Shown here: piece by piece, positions 49,034 to 60,644 of the stretch | Position numbering within the stretch: position 1 is the first letter of the stretch | Layout of the letters: each line of letters starts with the position of its first letter | DNA from: Hyaloscypha bicolor E | Lineage: Eukaryota; Ascomycota; Leotiomycetes; Helotiales; Hyaloscyphaceae | Direction: 5' to 3' | DNA: 64,000 bases | Assembly (NCBI RefSeq): GCF_002865645.1 | Contig: NW_020194515.1 | Coordinates: forward strand, 372,001 to 436,000 | The notes under the pieces: generated by a model | The model's input: only the letters and a program-made list of their open reading frames with translations | The model's database searches: none | What the model was told of the DNA's origin: nothing | Program-made: the position numbers and the translations under genes

Positions 49034-50695
49034 TCAAGCTGCCGTTTCGGCGGAGGCCTCCTTGTTCATCTCAACCCAGATGTTCACCAGCTTCTTCTCA
49101 GCTTCATCTTGGCTCATGAGCTTGGCTACCACGAGCGTGCCAGTCTGAGTTTTTTCATTGACTGCATCGCCTCTAGGCTGGCGGGTCCAGGATGGGTCGA
49201 TTGGACGGCGCTCCCCTCGAACAATTGGTCGATATCGGCGACGGGGCATCACTTCGAGGGCGCGGTCCTCCCTGTAAGACGTGCGTCGGGGGCTGAAAGA
49301 TCTTTCTCGGTACCAATCTCTCTTTCTCCAAGGATCCTCTCCTCTATAAGGTTGATGTCTCTCGACGGTATCAACAGTCTCACCCCTGAGTGTTACTAAC
49401 CAGTTTGTCCTCAACGGATCCTTGCCCCATTTCTTGGACGAGCTGTACGGATACTTCTCCTGAGGCTTCAATGCCACAACCGACCACTGGCGCTTGACTG
49501 TCTCATCGGAGCAATATCCAGTTCGCTCTTGAACCAGTGTGTCGATCTGACGTCCGCCGTCCTTAGGAATCACTCGGATTGCCTTCTTAATAGCATCCGT
49601 ATGCTTCGCAGCGGACATGCCAGCAGCAGCGAACAAGTGTTGCTCTTTCATCTCCGTCTGCGACCTGAGCTCGGGATGTGTGACCCAGAACCCTGGATTT
49701 TCATAGAAACCCTTGATCTTGAGTCCCAGGAAACTATGGCTATAATCGGGCCTTCGGTTTGGGCCATGATATTGCAGCACCCATTCCTCGTAAACAACCT
49801 CATTGTCCTGCAAGGGTCTGAATGGTTGGATCAACTCATATTCATCGGAATCTGTCGAGGTAAACTTACCGAGGGCCGAATGATCTGTCAGAATAGAGAC
49901 TCTCGCAATCAATATCCTTTACAAATTCGCGTCCTCTACCCCTTTCATTGTTCACCGGCAAGGTGATATCACTGAACCCATCGGAGTCGGTGCGTCTCAC
50001 ATTTGGCAGTGATCCACCCTCTTTCTCAAAGTTGAGCTCGGCGGCTTCTTTCTCCCCCCTTTCTGCCTTTTCGAAGTTCTGAACCAGATGAGGTAGAAAA
50101 GTTGTCAGCTGCTCCAACTCTTCCGCCTCTGCCGGCTCGAGCAGACTCCTGTAGTGAAATTAGTTGTTTCTCCCGAAGAAAAAAAGAACCTTCTAGCTTA
50201 CTTCTCCTTGAGATCCTTCAAAATCATGTACTTGACAGTATCCTTCAGTCTGAGAAGTGTGTCTCTCACATTATTCAAGCTCCTCCAAAAGCTCTCGGCT
50301 TCGTCCCCGCCGCCAATTCCAAGAGTGATCAAAAACCACGGATCTGCTTCCGAAGTCACGGGTATTCCGCCAATCGTTCCATCCTGCTTCCAGACCCCCT
50401 GGGAAACCGCTTCATTGACGAAGACAAGGAGTTTGTCGAAATTCTCTTTGCACTTCTGCGTGATTTGCTTAGTTATCTCGTCTTTAACAGAGAAGTCTTT
50501 CTCGTGATCGTTGATGATACTGCCGAGCTCACGGAGTGAAGAAGTCGTAATTGAGATGGTTGCGTAAAGGTTCTCAAGACTATTGTCCGAGACTTTGCGG
50601 TAGGTAAGGAACTTGGTGAACGACGTCATAAGAGAAGCGCCAGTACTTGAAACCTCAAGAATGAAGTCTCCAGGGTGCTCGGTTGTGGTTGCCAT
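49034..50695 (-). CDS. Unrecognised conserved-looking fungal protein with Arg/Ser-rich C-terminal part
   Basis: Three exons (50695–50202, 50148–49870, 49817–49034), with introns of 53 and 52 bp, give about 518 aa. All junctions keep phase (KDLKEK|SLLEPAEAEE and SFGPR|PLQDNEVVYEEW). The first 170 residues are alpha-helical and resemble the N-terminal helical domain often seen in fungal proteins of unknown function (DFILEVSSTGASLMTSFTKF). A coiled acidic linker follows. The second half has a compact segment (VYEEWVLQYHGPNRRPDYSH), a helical segment (GMSAAKHTDAIKKAIRVIPK), an Arg-rich region (RKRDWYRERSFSPRRTSYRE) and a closing acidic helix. I do not recognise the family and assign no function. 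No signal peptide or membrane span is visible, so it is probably cytosolic or nuclear. Confidence 0.72.
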
Positions 50696-51763
50696 TGCAT
50701 CCGACGATCGTGACTTGCTGGGTAATTGTTGGGTACAGCGTGAATTTTCTCAAGAATAAGCAGAATCTGAATTCAATTACAACAAATTAGAAGCTGGCTC
50801 TTTTCTCAGTAGAAGAAGAACGAGGAGGAGGAGGAAGAAGAAAAAGATTTCAGCTGATGTTTCTGCTCTCTTAACTTTTTCCGTGTGGTAGGCTGTGCAG
50901 CTCTCTTCCAGGCAACTAAACAGGCAGCAACAGCCTTTCGCACAACCACCATTGAGAGTCTTATTGTTTCATGCAAGTGTCCTGCATCCCCCAACAAATA
51001 GCATCGGGATTTGGGGAATCAAAGTGGAATTATGAGTCAATCTCCGCGTGACCCGAGCTGAAGCTCAGAGAAACCGCCTGGGATCTTCGAAGGCTTTCAC
51101 TCATCGAGTACCTCTGTAAGAATGCGAAGTACAGCTTGTACAACTTGCAACTTCACGCGACGAGTTAGCCATTCACGAGCACTAGCTAGCAGAGCAATGA
51201 AAGTTGAGTGAGCACCCTCTCCGAAGCATTGTGAATTTTGTGTACAGGACACACTGGGAGGCTTCGCACGATATTCTTGCACAACCTCTATGGACTTGGC
51301 CACTCGATCTCAGCTATGTACCTTTATGGGATAGGCAGTGGGAAGTAGTGAAGCTGAGGACGATGTGTAAGGGATGATACGAAAGTACAAAGAAAATCTC
51401 TGGGGAGTTTGCAGCGAGGTCGACGCCACTGGAGATCCGCCCCCGAGGAGCATGCAAATTTTAAGCGTATTTCTGGCTTGGGTAGTAGCTGCAAAATAGA
51501 GCACCTATAACTTGCTGGTCTGGTGTTGTAGAGGGGATGTGAAAGTCTTGAGAGTCACATAAAGCCTCCTCGGTAGCGCTTGCCTCCAAATGGTCCGAGC
51601 AGGGATTCGTCAGGAGCTCGGCTGTGCCTGAGAGAGTGGCCTCAACTTCGAGACAGGTAGAACACGAAGCAACCACCATAACTAGCCTCTCTGCCAGCTA
51701 GCTATTTGGCACACGTGGAATCGCAACGACTATCTAATGCTCCATTCCTGAGCACCAGGCACA
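50696..51763. other. Divergent intergenic region upstream of coy1
   Basis: About 1.07 kb holding the promoters of two divergent genes. It includes a purine-rich tract at 50811–50846 (AGAAGAAGAACGAGGAGGAGG and onward). No gene seen. Confidence 0.45.
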
Positions 51764-54150
51764 ATGGCGGACTCTGCAGACGGCGCCCTCGCGGAGACAG
51801 TGGCTCTCTCCAACCCAACCTCAAATAATCATGATGGAGCTCGTGGAGCTTCAGCACAAGAAGGAGACAACAAGTTCCAAAAAGCGATATCTGCTTGGCG
51901 AAGTACGCATCAATAGTTATGTACTTCTGCATAAGCTAACGTCTTGCAGATATTGACCTCACTTCTATGATTTCAACTCTGGACAACACGGCCTCAGAAA
52001 TTGTTCAGTATCAACGAGATTCTACAGTGCAGCGGAAAGACCTGGCACAAAAGACAAAGGATTTCAGGAAGCTTGATGATTCCGCCAAGCTAGGGGAGAT
52101 TAAAGGGTTGCTGAAAGGTTGGTGTTGATTGAAACTCGAGCTGTAAAATGGAAGCTGATGCATCGTCACAGCATACCAAACCTTTATTGACCTTATCACG
52201 AATCACTCGAAGTCCACAAATTCCGCCTTCTTGCAAGTCTATTCATCCTTATCCGAAGCGCCCGATCCTTATCCGTTGTTGGAGGCATCCGTTGACTCCC
52301 TCCTACTCTCCGAAGATACCCTTCCCAAGATTACATCGGAGAACGCACACCTCCAGAAAAATGTCAGCAAACTTACCTCTCAGTTGGAAGAGACAGAGTC
52401 GAGATTAGAGGCCGAGAGGCTGGCCCGAAGAACAATAGAAGAAGGTCTAGAAACAAAAGTCAAGGAGGTCGAGAGTTCCTGGGCAGCGGTCTTAGAAGAG
52501 AAAAAGGACAATTGGGAGGCCAAGGAGAAGTTGCTTGAAGAGAAAATCGAGAATCAGGATCGACTTCTCAATGAAATCAAGGCGAGCTACGAAGTCACCC
52601 AACGACTCGGTCAGTCAGAAAACGAAGCAGGTGGTCGTGGTAATGTCACTGGTGCGGAATTGGAGATGGTCAACTCAGATCTTGAAAGAACAAGTGTAAG
52701 ATTAGCAGAGGTCGAAGCACGAAACGAACAACTTCGGATTGAATTGGCACAGTCGGCATCACAACTACCAAGCCAACCGGCGATGAGCTTGGAGGATGAT
52801 CCTGGTTACATGCGAATGCGGTCTGAGAACTCATCACTTCTAAGAAAGCTGGATGCTGCTCGAGTGGAAAGGGATTCTCGAAAGCGTGAATTGGATGGGA
52901 AATTGCGGTCCCTGGAACGAGAGATAGGAATGCTCAAAGAGGAGCGTGATGTGCTGAAAGCCAAGGTACAAAAGTGGAGCGACTATGAAGATGTGAAGCA
53001 AGAGCTTGAGGTCTTGAAGAGCATTGAGTTTTCGACTGGGGACGACGATGACCCAGCATTGGCAGATCCAGCCACGCCCTCTAACCAAGGTGTTTCGGAG
53101 AATGGGTCAACTGCCAAGGGCAAGGGCGATACGCTGGAGCAGCTGCTGTTGGCACGAAACAAGAAGCTAAGCGACGAATTAACCATCTTGCGAGTCTCTC
53201 ACCAGGATCTTCAGAGCCGTCTCCAGTCGATGCAGGAGGACCTTTCGAAGGCCAATTCAGAGCTTGAAAGAGCACAGCACTTAAACGCCACTCTGGAGAA
53301 CGACCTTGCTAATGTTCATGACACTGCAAACGCGTATCCTTCGGGTGCATCCGTTGCTGGCACCTACGTAAGCCGATACCCACAGTCCTCGGCAAATATG
53401 GGACGGAAAGGCAGGGTATCACCAACCTCATCTATCATTTCTGGCTTTGATCCCAGATCTTCTTCTTTGGGTACGACTTCTCTTGAAGCCTTGAGGTCTG
53501 GCGAACCCGTGGGGGGTGGCTCAGGCATCTTACCAATGATCACTGCTCAGCGAGATCGATTCAAGAAGAGGAATACTCAGCTTGAGAATGAGCTTTCGGA
53601 AAGTCATCGCACAGTATCTTCGCTACGTCAAGAAATCGCATCTCTGCAGAAAGACAATCTCAATTTGTATGAGAAGACAAGATACGTTTCCACATATAAC
53701 AGAGCTGGGCCCACAGCTTCTTCTGCATCAGCATATTCGACAAACCCAAATCCGTCGACAATTCAAATGTCCAATTCCACCTCCTCCGGGCTGGCTCTAG
53801 ATCGGTATCGCTCGGCATATGAGTCCAACATATCTCCTTTTGCGGCATTTAGAGGGCGGGAGTCAGCTCGAGCATACAAGCGTATGAGCCTTCCCGAACG
53901 TATAGTATTCTCCATAACCAGAATGGTGCTGGCGACTAGAACGAGTCGAAATTTATTTGCGGGATATTGTGTTGCATTGCATTTCTTGGTTTTCTTCTCG
54001 CTGTATTGGCTTGGGACTATGGACGTGGAGGCACATGGGAGTCATTTGGGCCAAGCAGCCATAGCTGCTGCTGCGGGTCCTCTTGCGAATGCTGGAGCCG
54101 ACTCGGCTCATGGCGATTGGCATCAAGAGGGTTTCAAAGGAACGGAATAG
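51764..54150 (+). CDS. coy1: Golgi membrane protein Coy1/CASP
   Basis: Three exons (51764–51902, 51950–52117, 52172–54150), with introns of 47 and 54 bp, give about 761 aa. Exon 1 ends in KFQKAISAWR and exon 2 continues NIDLTSMISTLDNTASEIVQ, the typical CASP start. Most of the protein is coiled coil (heptads through residues 130–480), then the conserved C-terminal CASP region (LPMITAQRDRFKKRN, SLRQEIASLQKDNLNLYEKT) and one membrane span near the end (YCVALHFLVFFSLYWLG). Coy1 is a tail-anchored golgin that tethers vesicles in retrograde transport within the Golgi. The final Ala/Gly/His-rich lumenal tail is normal for fungal members. Identity is firm. Confidence 0.93.
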
Positions 54151-55269
54151 CATTGAGACGGTGGGATATTGTACTATGTGCCATTATAATACAAGCTTTA
54201 GGGCCAGATTTCCTGGTATGTTTCCAGGTCCGCACGGACTGCTTCACCGATGGGTCTCTCGTTCGTACCTTACAAGATTCGTCATGGGTTCGAGAATAGA
54301 AGCGGGTAAGAAGTGTCCGGTGGCGGGGGAGATTGTTTACATGGGTTTGCAGTTCACTACGACCTGGCCTACCGACCTCCAACTATTTTTGATCTCTAAA
54401 GCGCCTTCAAGTACATTGATACTTATTTTCGATCCTACTGTTCGCATGTGGTTGACGGTTCAATCCGAGAAAGATTTTCACATTACACAAAGTGAGGGAG
54501 GTCCTTGGGATGTCGGGATCAAATGAAGGAAATTCCATATGAATATCCGGCACTGAGAGCAATTCCGAACCGCACAGTGAATGAAGCCGATCGACCTGGA
54601 CCAGCCAGTACCAATCTCGACACGACAAGATTGACTTTGGTCCCTATGGAATTGAGGAGTCTTCGATCACATGACATCCAAAGCCCCGACTTCGGCACGA
54701 GTTGTTCAATAACTTCCAGAAGCATTTTCAGAGAGAGGACTCAGTCCATTTTAGACAGCGAGCAGGTTTGCTATTGATGGATGCTCTCTCTTGGCACGCG
54801 ACACGATCATTCTTATCGGTTATTCCATCGCAATCTGATGATCGCCCATGCCAAGGGCGATGAGCTCCGGGAGGGGCTTTCATTGGCCCAGTTCGATCCC
54901 TGGACGGAGCCTCACCCGCACTCCACCTCTAAAAATAAGCCTTACGCGCTCGGCTATGAAAGAACGTCTCTATTTTGGGCCAACTCAAATGTTCGAACTT
55001 TATTGGGCCAGGGTCGAAGAGGAAACCTACCAACAATCGCGGCTATAGGACCACTTGGAAAGTCCACACGCCATGGAAGGTCAAGTTGAAGAAACGGGCT
55101 TGTCGTCAAGTCTCGAAGTCGAGCAATCTTGAAGCGCGAGACAGCATTCCTGGAATGGCCGCGACGTTAGGGTCGCTGAAGGCCAGCACGACCTGCCACT
55201 CTTCCGGACTGCCAATCAAAGTTCGACGCGGGTGGTTTGGCCTAAGCGTGCAGGAAAGCGATGTACTAT

Positions 55270-55288
55270 GTACAGTACAGTACAGTAC
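55270..55288. repeat. Short tandem repeat (GTACA)3-GTAC
   Basis: Three perfect GTACA units and a partial fourth lie about 200 bp from the related palindrome at 55470–55485. Confidence 0.65.
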
Positions 55289-55469
55289 TGGCACAGCGTC
55301 TGACAAGATTTTAGCGTCCGGAAGAACATGCGGGTTGAAACAGAATTTGGGCATCCATAGCGGTCTGAGCATCACCTCACCGCTCGGCCACTGCCGCCAC
55401 CCGCGGATGAGGCCAAGAACAGGCCGAGTTTGGGGTCTCGGCTCTCGCGAGTTTGGAATCTCTGGTCGC

Positions 55470-55485
55470 TACTGTACGTACAGTA
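55470..55485. repeat. Perfect 16-bp palindrome built on TACTGTA/TACAGTA
   Basis: TACTGTA-CG-TACAGTA is its own reverse complement. The same half-sites with a 3-bp spacer occur at 8488–8504. It could be a binding site for a dimeric regulator; no protein is known to bind it. Confidence 0.55.
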
Positions 55486-56168
55486 TCGTAGTCCTTCGAG
55501 CCGACGATTCCACATCCCACGGGGGTGAGGGGATCGTCTGTTTGATACTCCGAACATCTCCTGTAGTGCGAGACGCGAGAGGTTTCCCCCCTCCAAGGCT
55601 GGGCACGCAAGTGGCGGCCCCTTGGCGAGGCCAGGCGTTTAAATGCCCCTGCCCCCAACCCCCCGTTTACGGGGCTCTTTTTAGCTCTGACAGGGGCCGT
55701 TGAGGTCCGGGCGGTCCCTGGCCTATCGCCCCCGACACCGAAGGCCCCCGCCGGGACGCCTAATCTCGGCGCATCCAATCAGCAGCCGGCAAATGCCTCT
55801 CGCCGCTGGAAGGCCTCCATCGCCCAGCGCGCTTCCAACCGCTGCCGCCATTGACATTATTTTCAGCAGCCACCCGTCCTGGCCACATTTGGACGGACGC
55901 GGATGTCCAGTATAAGAGTGTTCCAAGTTCCCCAAACCCCGTCGGCCAGTCATCTCACCATCTGTGCGCATGCCAAACGATCTCGCCCTCGGTTGAATCA
56001 TCTCATCTCATCTCATTTCTTATATCTAGTAGATCATACCCATCTTTGTTCCACTTGGTTGTCGTGACTCCAGCACGTTGAACGTCCTTCCTCCTCCTCC
56101 TCCTCCCCCCTCCTCTCCCCTCCTCTACCTAATATCTTTAATACTTTTCAACCCTTTCGACTTTCGTC

Positions 56169-57067
56169 ATGTTTTCAAAAGTACTGGTTACATCGGCGCT
56201 GTGCGCTGTTGCGTTCGCCTCTCCATTTCTCCCATACTCTCCTGGAGCCGCCGAGCGACCTGCCGAGATGAAAGTGTTGTCTGATTATTTTTCAATGCTG
56301 GGACAAAAAGTGCAAGCGGGGAGACAAATGTCACAAGCACCTGTCTGCAACATGGCTAACGCTGTCTTACCAGTTGCCTGTAGGTACCATGTGTGGATAG
56401 ACTATCCGGCCAGCCGCTTACTGAATTCCTCTAGCTCCGACACCTCTCCCAGGCGTGTCCGATGGACTTAAGTTGAAGCACGTTGCAATCGGAAGAGGCA
56501 TACAGAACTACACTTGCTCTCAGACAAACGCCACTGCACCACCAGTATCCATCGGTGCGGTTGCAACCCTCTTCAACGCATCCTGCGTGGCTTCAACCTA
56601 CCCCGACCTCCTCACAGTCCTTCCCAATGTGGCTTTACAATTCAACCTCACTTCAAATGACCAACCCACCCTCTCGCCATCCTACCTGACCATCAGCGGA
56701 CACCACTTCTTTTCTAACGCAACAACCCCAGCCTTCGACCTCAACACTCCAACCTTGAGTCTGGGCTTCGCTCCTTGCATGAAGAACAACACAGTACCTG
56801 CTCCATCTGGTGCTCCTGTTGGACAAGGCGGCCAAGGCCACGGCTCTGTTGCTTGGCTGAAGCTGGTGACAAGAGATGGCGCTACTGGCAACTTGGAGGA
56901 AGTATACAGAGTCAACACTGCCGGCGGCAACCCACCTGCTACTTGTGCAGGTATGCCTGCAATTTTCGAGGTTCAATATGCTTCGGAGTAAGTCATTCTA
57001 CACCTCGACATTTATTTAATCTTTTACTAATAGTGATCCCAGGTATTGGTTCTTTGAAAAACCGTAG
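56169..57067 (+). CDS. Secreted DUF3455 protein
   Basis: Three exons (56169–56379, 56435–56987, 57043–57067) give 262 aa. A clear signal peptide (MFSKVLVTSALCAVAFA) is followed by the DUF3455 domain: LKLKHVAIGRGIQNYTC near residue 80, ATLFNASCVAS, and the C-terminal SVAWLKLVTRDG, EEVYRVNTAGG and PATCAG segments. The 25-nt last exon adds YWFFEKP, restoring the usual aromatic end after VQYASE. There are several N-glycosylation sequons (NYT, NAT, NAS, NLT, NNT). This family is common in ascomycete secretomes and is sometimes labelled malate-dehydrogenase-like without biochemical support; the function is unknown. The intron branch sites are good (TTACTAATAG before the last exon). Confidence 0.85.
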
Positions 57068-57598
57068 ATGTTTCGGTGAATAAGCAAGCATTAGAGACGG
57101 GATTCATTTCAAACATCTTGCCTTGAAACGTGTGGCCTAGCACGGCGTTTAGGGATTCAATTACACGGGAAGGTCATGGTTGGTTGTACAATACTGGGTA
57201 TATTCAGGACTATCGAGGCCTATGTCTATGAGATGAGAAAGAAAGTGAGAAAGTGAGAAAGGTTATGACAGGGTTCCCCGATCTGGGTAGCTTGCCTATA
57301 GCAGGACAATTAATGCATGAGGAATTCGACCATCCGATTTACCCAGCCAAAGACCCTACTAAGCCACAATTGTTCAAGTATCAGATGGAGCCCGATTGCA
57401 CTAGCAATACAAAGTGACATTCCTTGATACTCCAAAATGACATCGCTGCCTGAGAGAGTAGTAGAGAATGAGATTGTGCGACATCATATCTTGTCTGATG
57501 ATAGATCGGTCGTCGTGCTAATGCCAAGAATCAATTTTCATCCCATCTTTTCCAACGCTCGCGTACTGTACCCTTGTATCTTTTCCGAAACGTGCATG

Positions 57599-57657
<59 letters not shown>

Positions 57658-59168
57658 GGAGAAAGGATTTACACGAGGCTGTCGACGATCAAACGAGGGG
57701 GTTCTTCGAGAGCGTCGATACTGTAAGGCTGGAACATCGTACGATTTTTTACGATGTTGTTTCGAGGGGTGCATGCAGCTTCGCGAACGGTCTTTTGGAA
57801 TCTGTTTCGAACGGCTCCTTAGAGATGGGATGGGGGCCCGTGGTCGGCTTCCTTGGGACAGTCATGTCTGGTAGGAGTTCGTGGAGAGGGGTCAGAAAGA
57901 GAGATACCCCTCCAATTGTTTCTTATTGCGGGTCTTAACTGTCAGTCCAATGTTCTCGGTTTCTTCTTCCTTTTCAAGCAATCTGATTTCTGGATTCGGG
58001 TTCTTTTGAGTATGGATGAACCATACAAGCGAGACTTAGAACACCGAGAGCTGAATGCCCCTCGATGAATTTACGTCCAAACTTTCTCGCTTTAATACAA
58101 CTTGATAGCATGCCCCGTTCATCAGAGGTTCGCTTCCCTAGTGAGTGGGAACAGCCTGAAATACCAGTCCTGAAAGGGAATAATTGTATTGTGTACCATC
58201 ATTGTCATGTAGGAACATAGTACAATGGAAATTATCAAAGGCCTGCTCCACTCTAACCTATCATCCTCGAACTAAGCCCGGACTTCGGGACACCTCGATG
58301 CATCAAAATCATGGCCCGTCCGAGAATAACTTGTCGTCCTTGCACTCAAGGAAGGTATCTTTTCCCGGTCTCTGGAGTGAGATTGGGGCGCAACTTGAGC
58401 GTGTCTTTGGTCGCTGGAAACGCATTCCCAAGGTTTCTTTCTGGTAACAAGTGACGATGGGGGCGATGTGGTTGGTCTAGAATACCAACATTGAGGAGAT
58501 GGATGCAGGAGTAGCGACTACAGGAGTAAGCCTCCGCCCCCGTTGAGCGTTCCAGTTTCAGGGCCTCGCTTCGGATCACGGATAATAGGACCACAAAGTT
58601 GATACAGCTCCCTGCGAGCATTGCGCATAGCTAAGACATGTTGATCATAAGATTATCGATATCCTTGTGATGCTCATAGATCTTGAGTTCGTGGGGGTGT
58701 TTGGTGGTAGCGTGAATGAAACAGAAGACGTAGCAGAAAGACAAACAATCAGAGATATTGAGAATACATTCGTTCTATTCTCACGAGATTTGCAATATCT
58801 AAAGTGTGGTGCTTTTCAAAGTACAGAAGACTAATGGATGGATGAGAAGGAGGAACGAAGCAAGAGGAAGCATGACGTGAAATGCTCACAAACCTACCTA
58901 AGACGGGAACCGTGCCATTCACGTGACCAATCACGCTAAGCTACCCCTGTCGATTTGGCGCGTCCCCCGCAAGTGAATATCAACATGAATTCTCTGAGCC
59001 TCAAAGTCAACGACATTGAACCTCGCAACAACTCGTTGCTGTAGCAGCATACTTACCACGGCATAGCCCGCGGCCGCTAGAAATATCTCGCCGATTCTAA
59101 TTCAAGCCACATATCTCCGTCTCCAGCATACCTCCCAGCACAAACCTTTTCAGACTGAAATTCTGGAC
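57068..59168. other. 2.1-kb intergenic region with poly-G tract
   Basis: No gene supported between the DUF3455 gene and mtw1. It holds the homopolymer at 57602–57656. The remaining short frames have no known domain; those crossing the poly-G run are just Gly or Pro tracts. Confidence 0.45.
57602..57656 (+). repeat. Poly-G homopolymer, 55 bases
   Basis: An uninterrupted run of 55 G, preceded by GGGA. It is either a true mononucleotide microsatellite or an assembly or sequencing artefact. Confidence 0.9.
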
Positions 59169-60208
59169 ATGATGAGCGCGCCAGCTAATACAGATGTCAC
59201 GTTACTGACAGAACACTTTTCATACCGTCCGGCGGTCAGTTATTCTCTACAGCACTGAGGCCCTCACTGACAACCTCGCAGGCTCTAATAGACGACATTG
59301 TCAATTCGATAATCACATTATCCTTCAAAGCGACAGAAGCCGTCGAGAAAGGCTTACTAGCAGCCAATCCATCCGACCTCGGCTTCAAAATCCCACCTCA
59401 AACCACACCCGAAGCTCAAGAAGCAGCGAAAGCAATCGCAGATGCTGCGAAACACGAGATTGAGAATGGGGTCCACCAACTAGAGACATTACTCGAGACG
59501 AAAATAGACAAGAACTTCGATAGGCTGGAGCTATGGGCCTTTAGGAATATACTGAGCGTGCCGCCGGAAGTGAGGGATTGGGTGCGATTGAGTCATTATG
59601 AGGGGTTGACCTTTGTAGAGGATAAGGATGCGCCGAATACGGAGACGGTTACCATACAAAGGAAGAAGTTGAGGGAGACACAGAAATTGCATTCGTTGCT
59701 GTTGGCTGAGACAGCAAAGAATGAGGCAACAATTGCGGAGCTGAAGTCGCTGCTTTTGACTCAGAGGCCGAAGCAAGAGCCGGATACAGAGGCGCAGGAG
59801 ACGTATCCTGCATTTGCATTCTTGCAGAACAAGGGCGATATCACGGGCGATGTCTCGCATCCAGTTACAACTACGGCTTCTTTTGCGATATCGCAATTGC
59901 CAGCGCTGAAAAGCCTATTTGAGAATTTGAAACCGAGGTTGGATGAATTAGCGAATGGAAACGGGAAACAGGGCCTACTTGGCGAAGAGGAGAAGACCTG
60001 GAGAAAAGAAAGATTAGAGTTCATCGAGAAGGAGACGAAGAGGCATTTGGAAAATGTCAGGGGCCTCGAGTTGGGTGAAATGGGTGAAGTGAGGGATGGA
60101 GAGTGGCAAGGAAAGGGGAGGAAGCTTGGCAAAGGAGAGGTGGAAGATTTGGAGAGAGTAGTGGGGATGGTTGGTGGTGCTGAAGGCGACCCGATGGATG
60201 AAGACTAG
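59169..60208 (+). CDS. mtw1: Kinetochore MIND/Mis12-complex subunit Mtw1/Mis12
   Basis: Two exons (59169–59234, 59282–60208) across a 47-bp intron give 330 aa. The short first exon supplies the diagnostic start TLLTEHFSYRPA, which joins in phase to ALIDDIVNSIITLSFKATEA, the Mis12 N-terminal helices. A conserved LELWAFRNILSVP segment and a long helical coiled region follow, with an acidic tail ending in DPMDED. Mtw1 pairs with Nnf1 and connects the inner kinetochore to the Ndc80 complex during chromosome segregation. Two adjacent ATGs open the frame (59169 and 59172); either is possible. It converges with the PPR gene downstream. Confidence 0.9.
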
Positions 60209-60644
60209 TAGGACTGCTTGTTTGGAGTTGGGAGTTTGGGTAAGGCATACCAGGAACAAGTATATGGTTTGCACTGGTCGACGGAAGCAAACTGGATATC
60301 TCTGCTTTAATGATTGATGTGAAATGGATATGTTGAATGCCCCAAAGTGCTATGAGGATCGTACGATTTTGTCTTTGGCGCGGAAGATTGTTGTGAGACA
60401 AATTTCTATCATCTTGATGCCCGATTGTTCCAGCTCATACACTTACTTCTTGGCTCAAGGCCACGCTAGACTCGGCTTTCAAATCTCACTCTGCAATTGC
60501 AAGCGAGCGAGCCCCTTTTCATGACTTCCCTCGGCTATTCTCGATTCTTTGTCGAAAGGTTCTAAACTTTCCGGATGTCTATCTTTCACCTCGTACTGAA
60601 ACTGAACTTTCATGTATATGCCATTCCCCGATCTAGTCAGCATA
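60209..60644. other. Convergent 3' intergenic region
   Basis: This 436-bp stretch between converging mtw1 and the PPR gene presumably holds both polyadenylation regions. Nothing else recognisable. Confidence 0.4.

Larger units (their letters stand above)
54151..56168. other. 2-kb intergenic region upstream of the secreted-protein gene
   Basis: Short frames only. From about 55370 it becomes GC-rich with C-runs (55640–55680) and holds the GTACA repeat and the 16-bp palindrome listed separately. A pyrimidine-rich tract (56087–56125) immediately before the next start codon is a normal fungal promoter feature. Confidence 0.45.

Noticed and set aside
57437..57874. 145-codon frame crossing the poly-G run (and a poly-Pro frame opposite)
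   Set aside because: Its length comes from the homopolymer; the flanks show no coding character.
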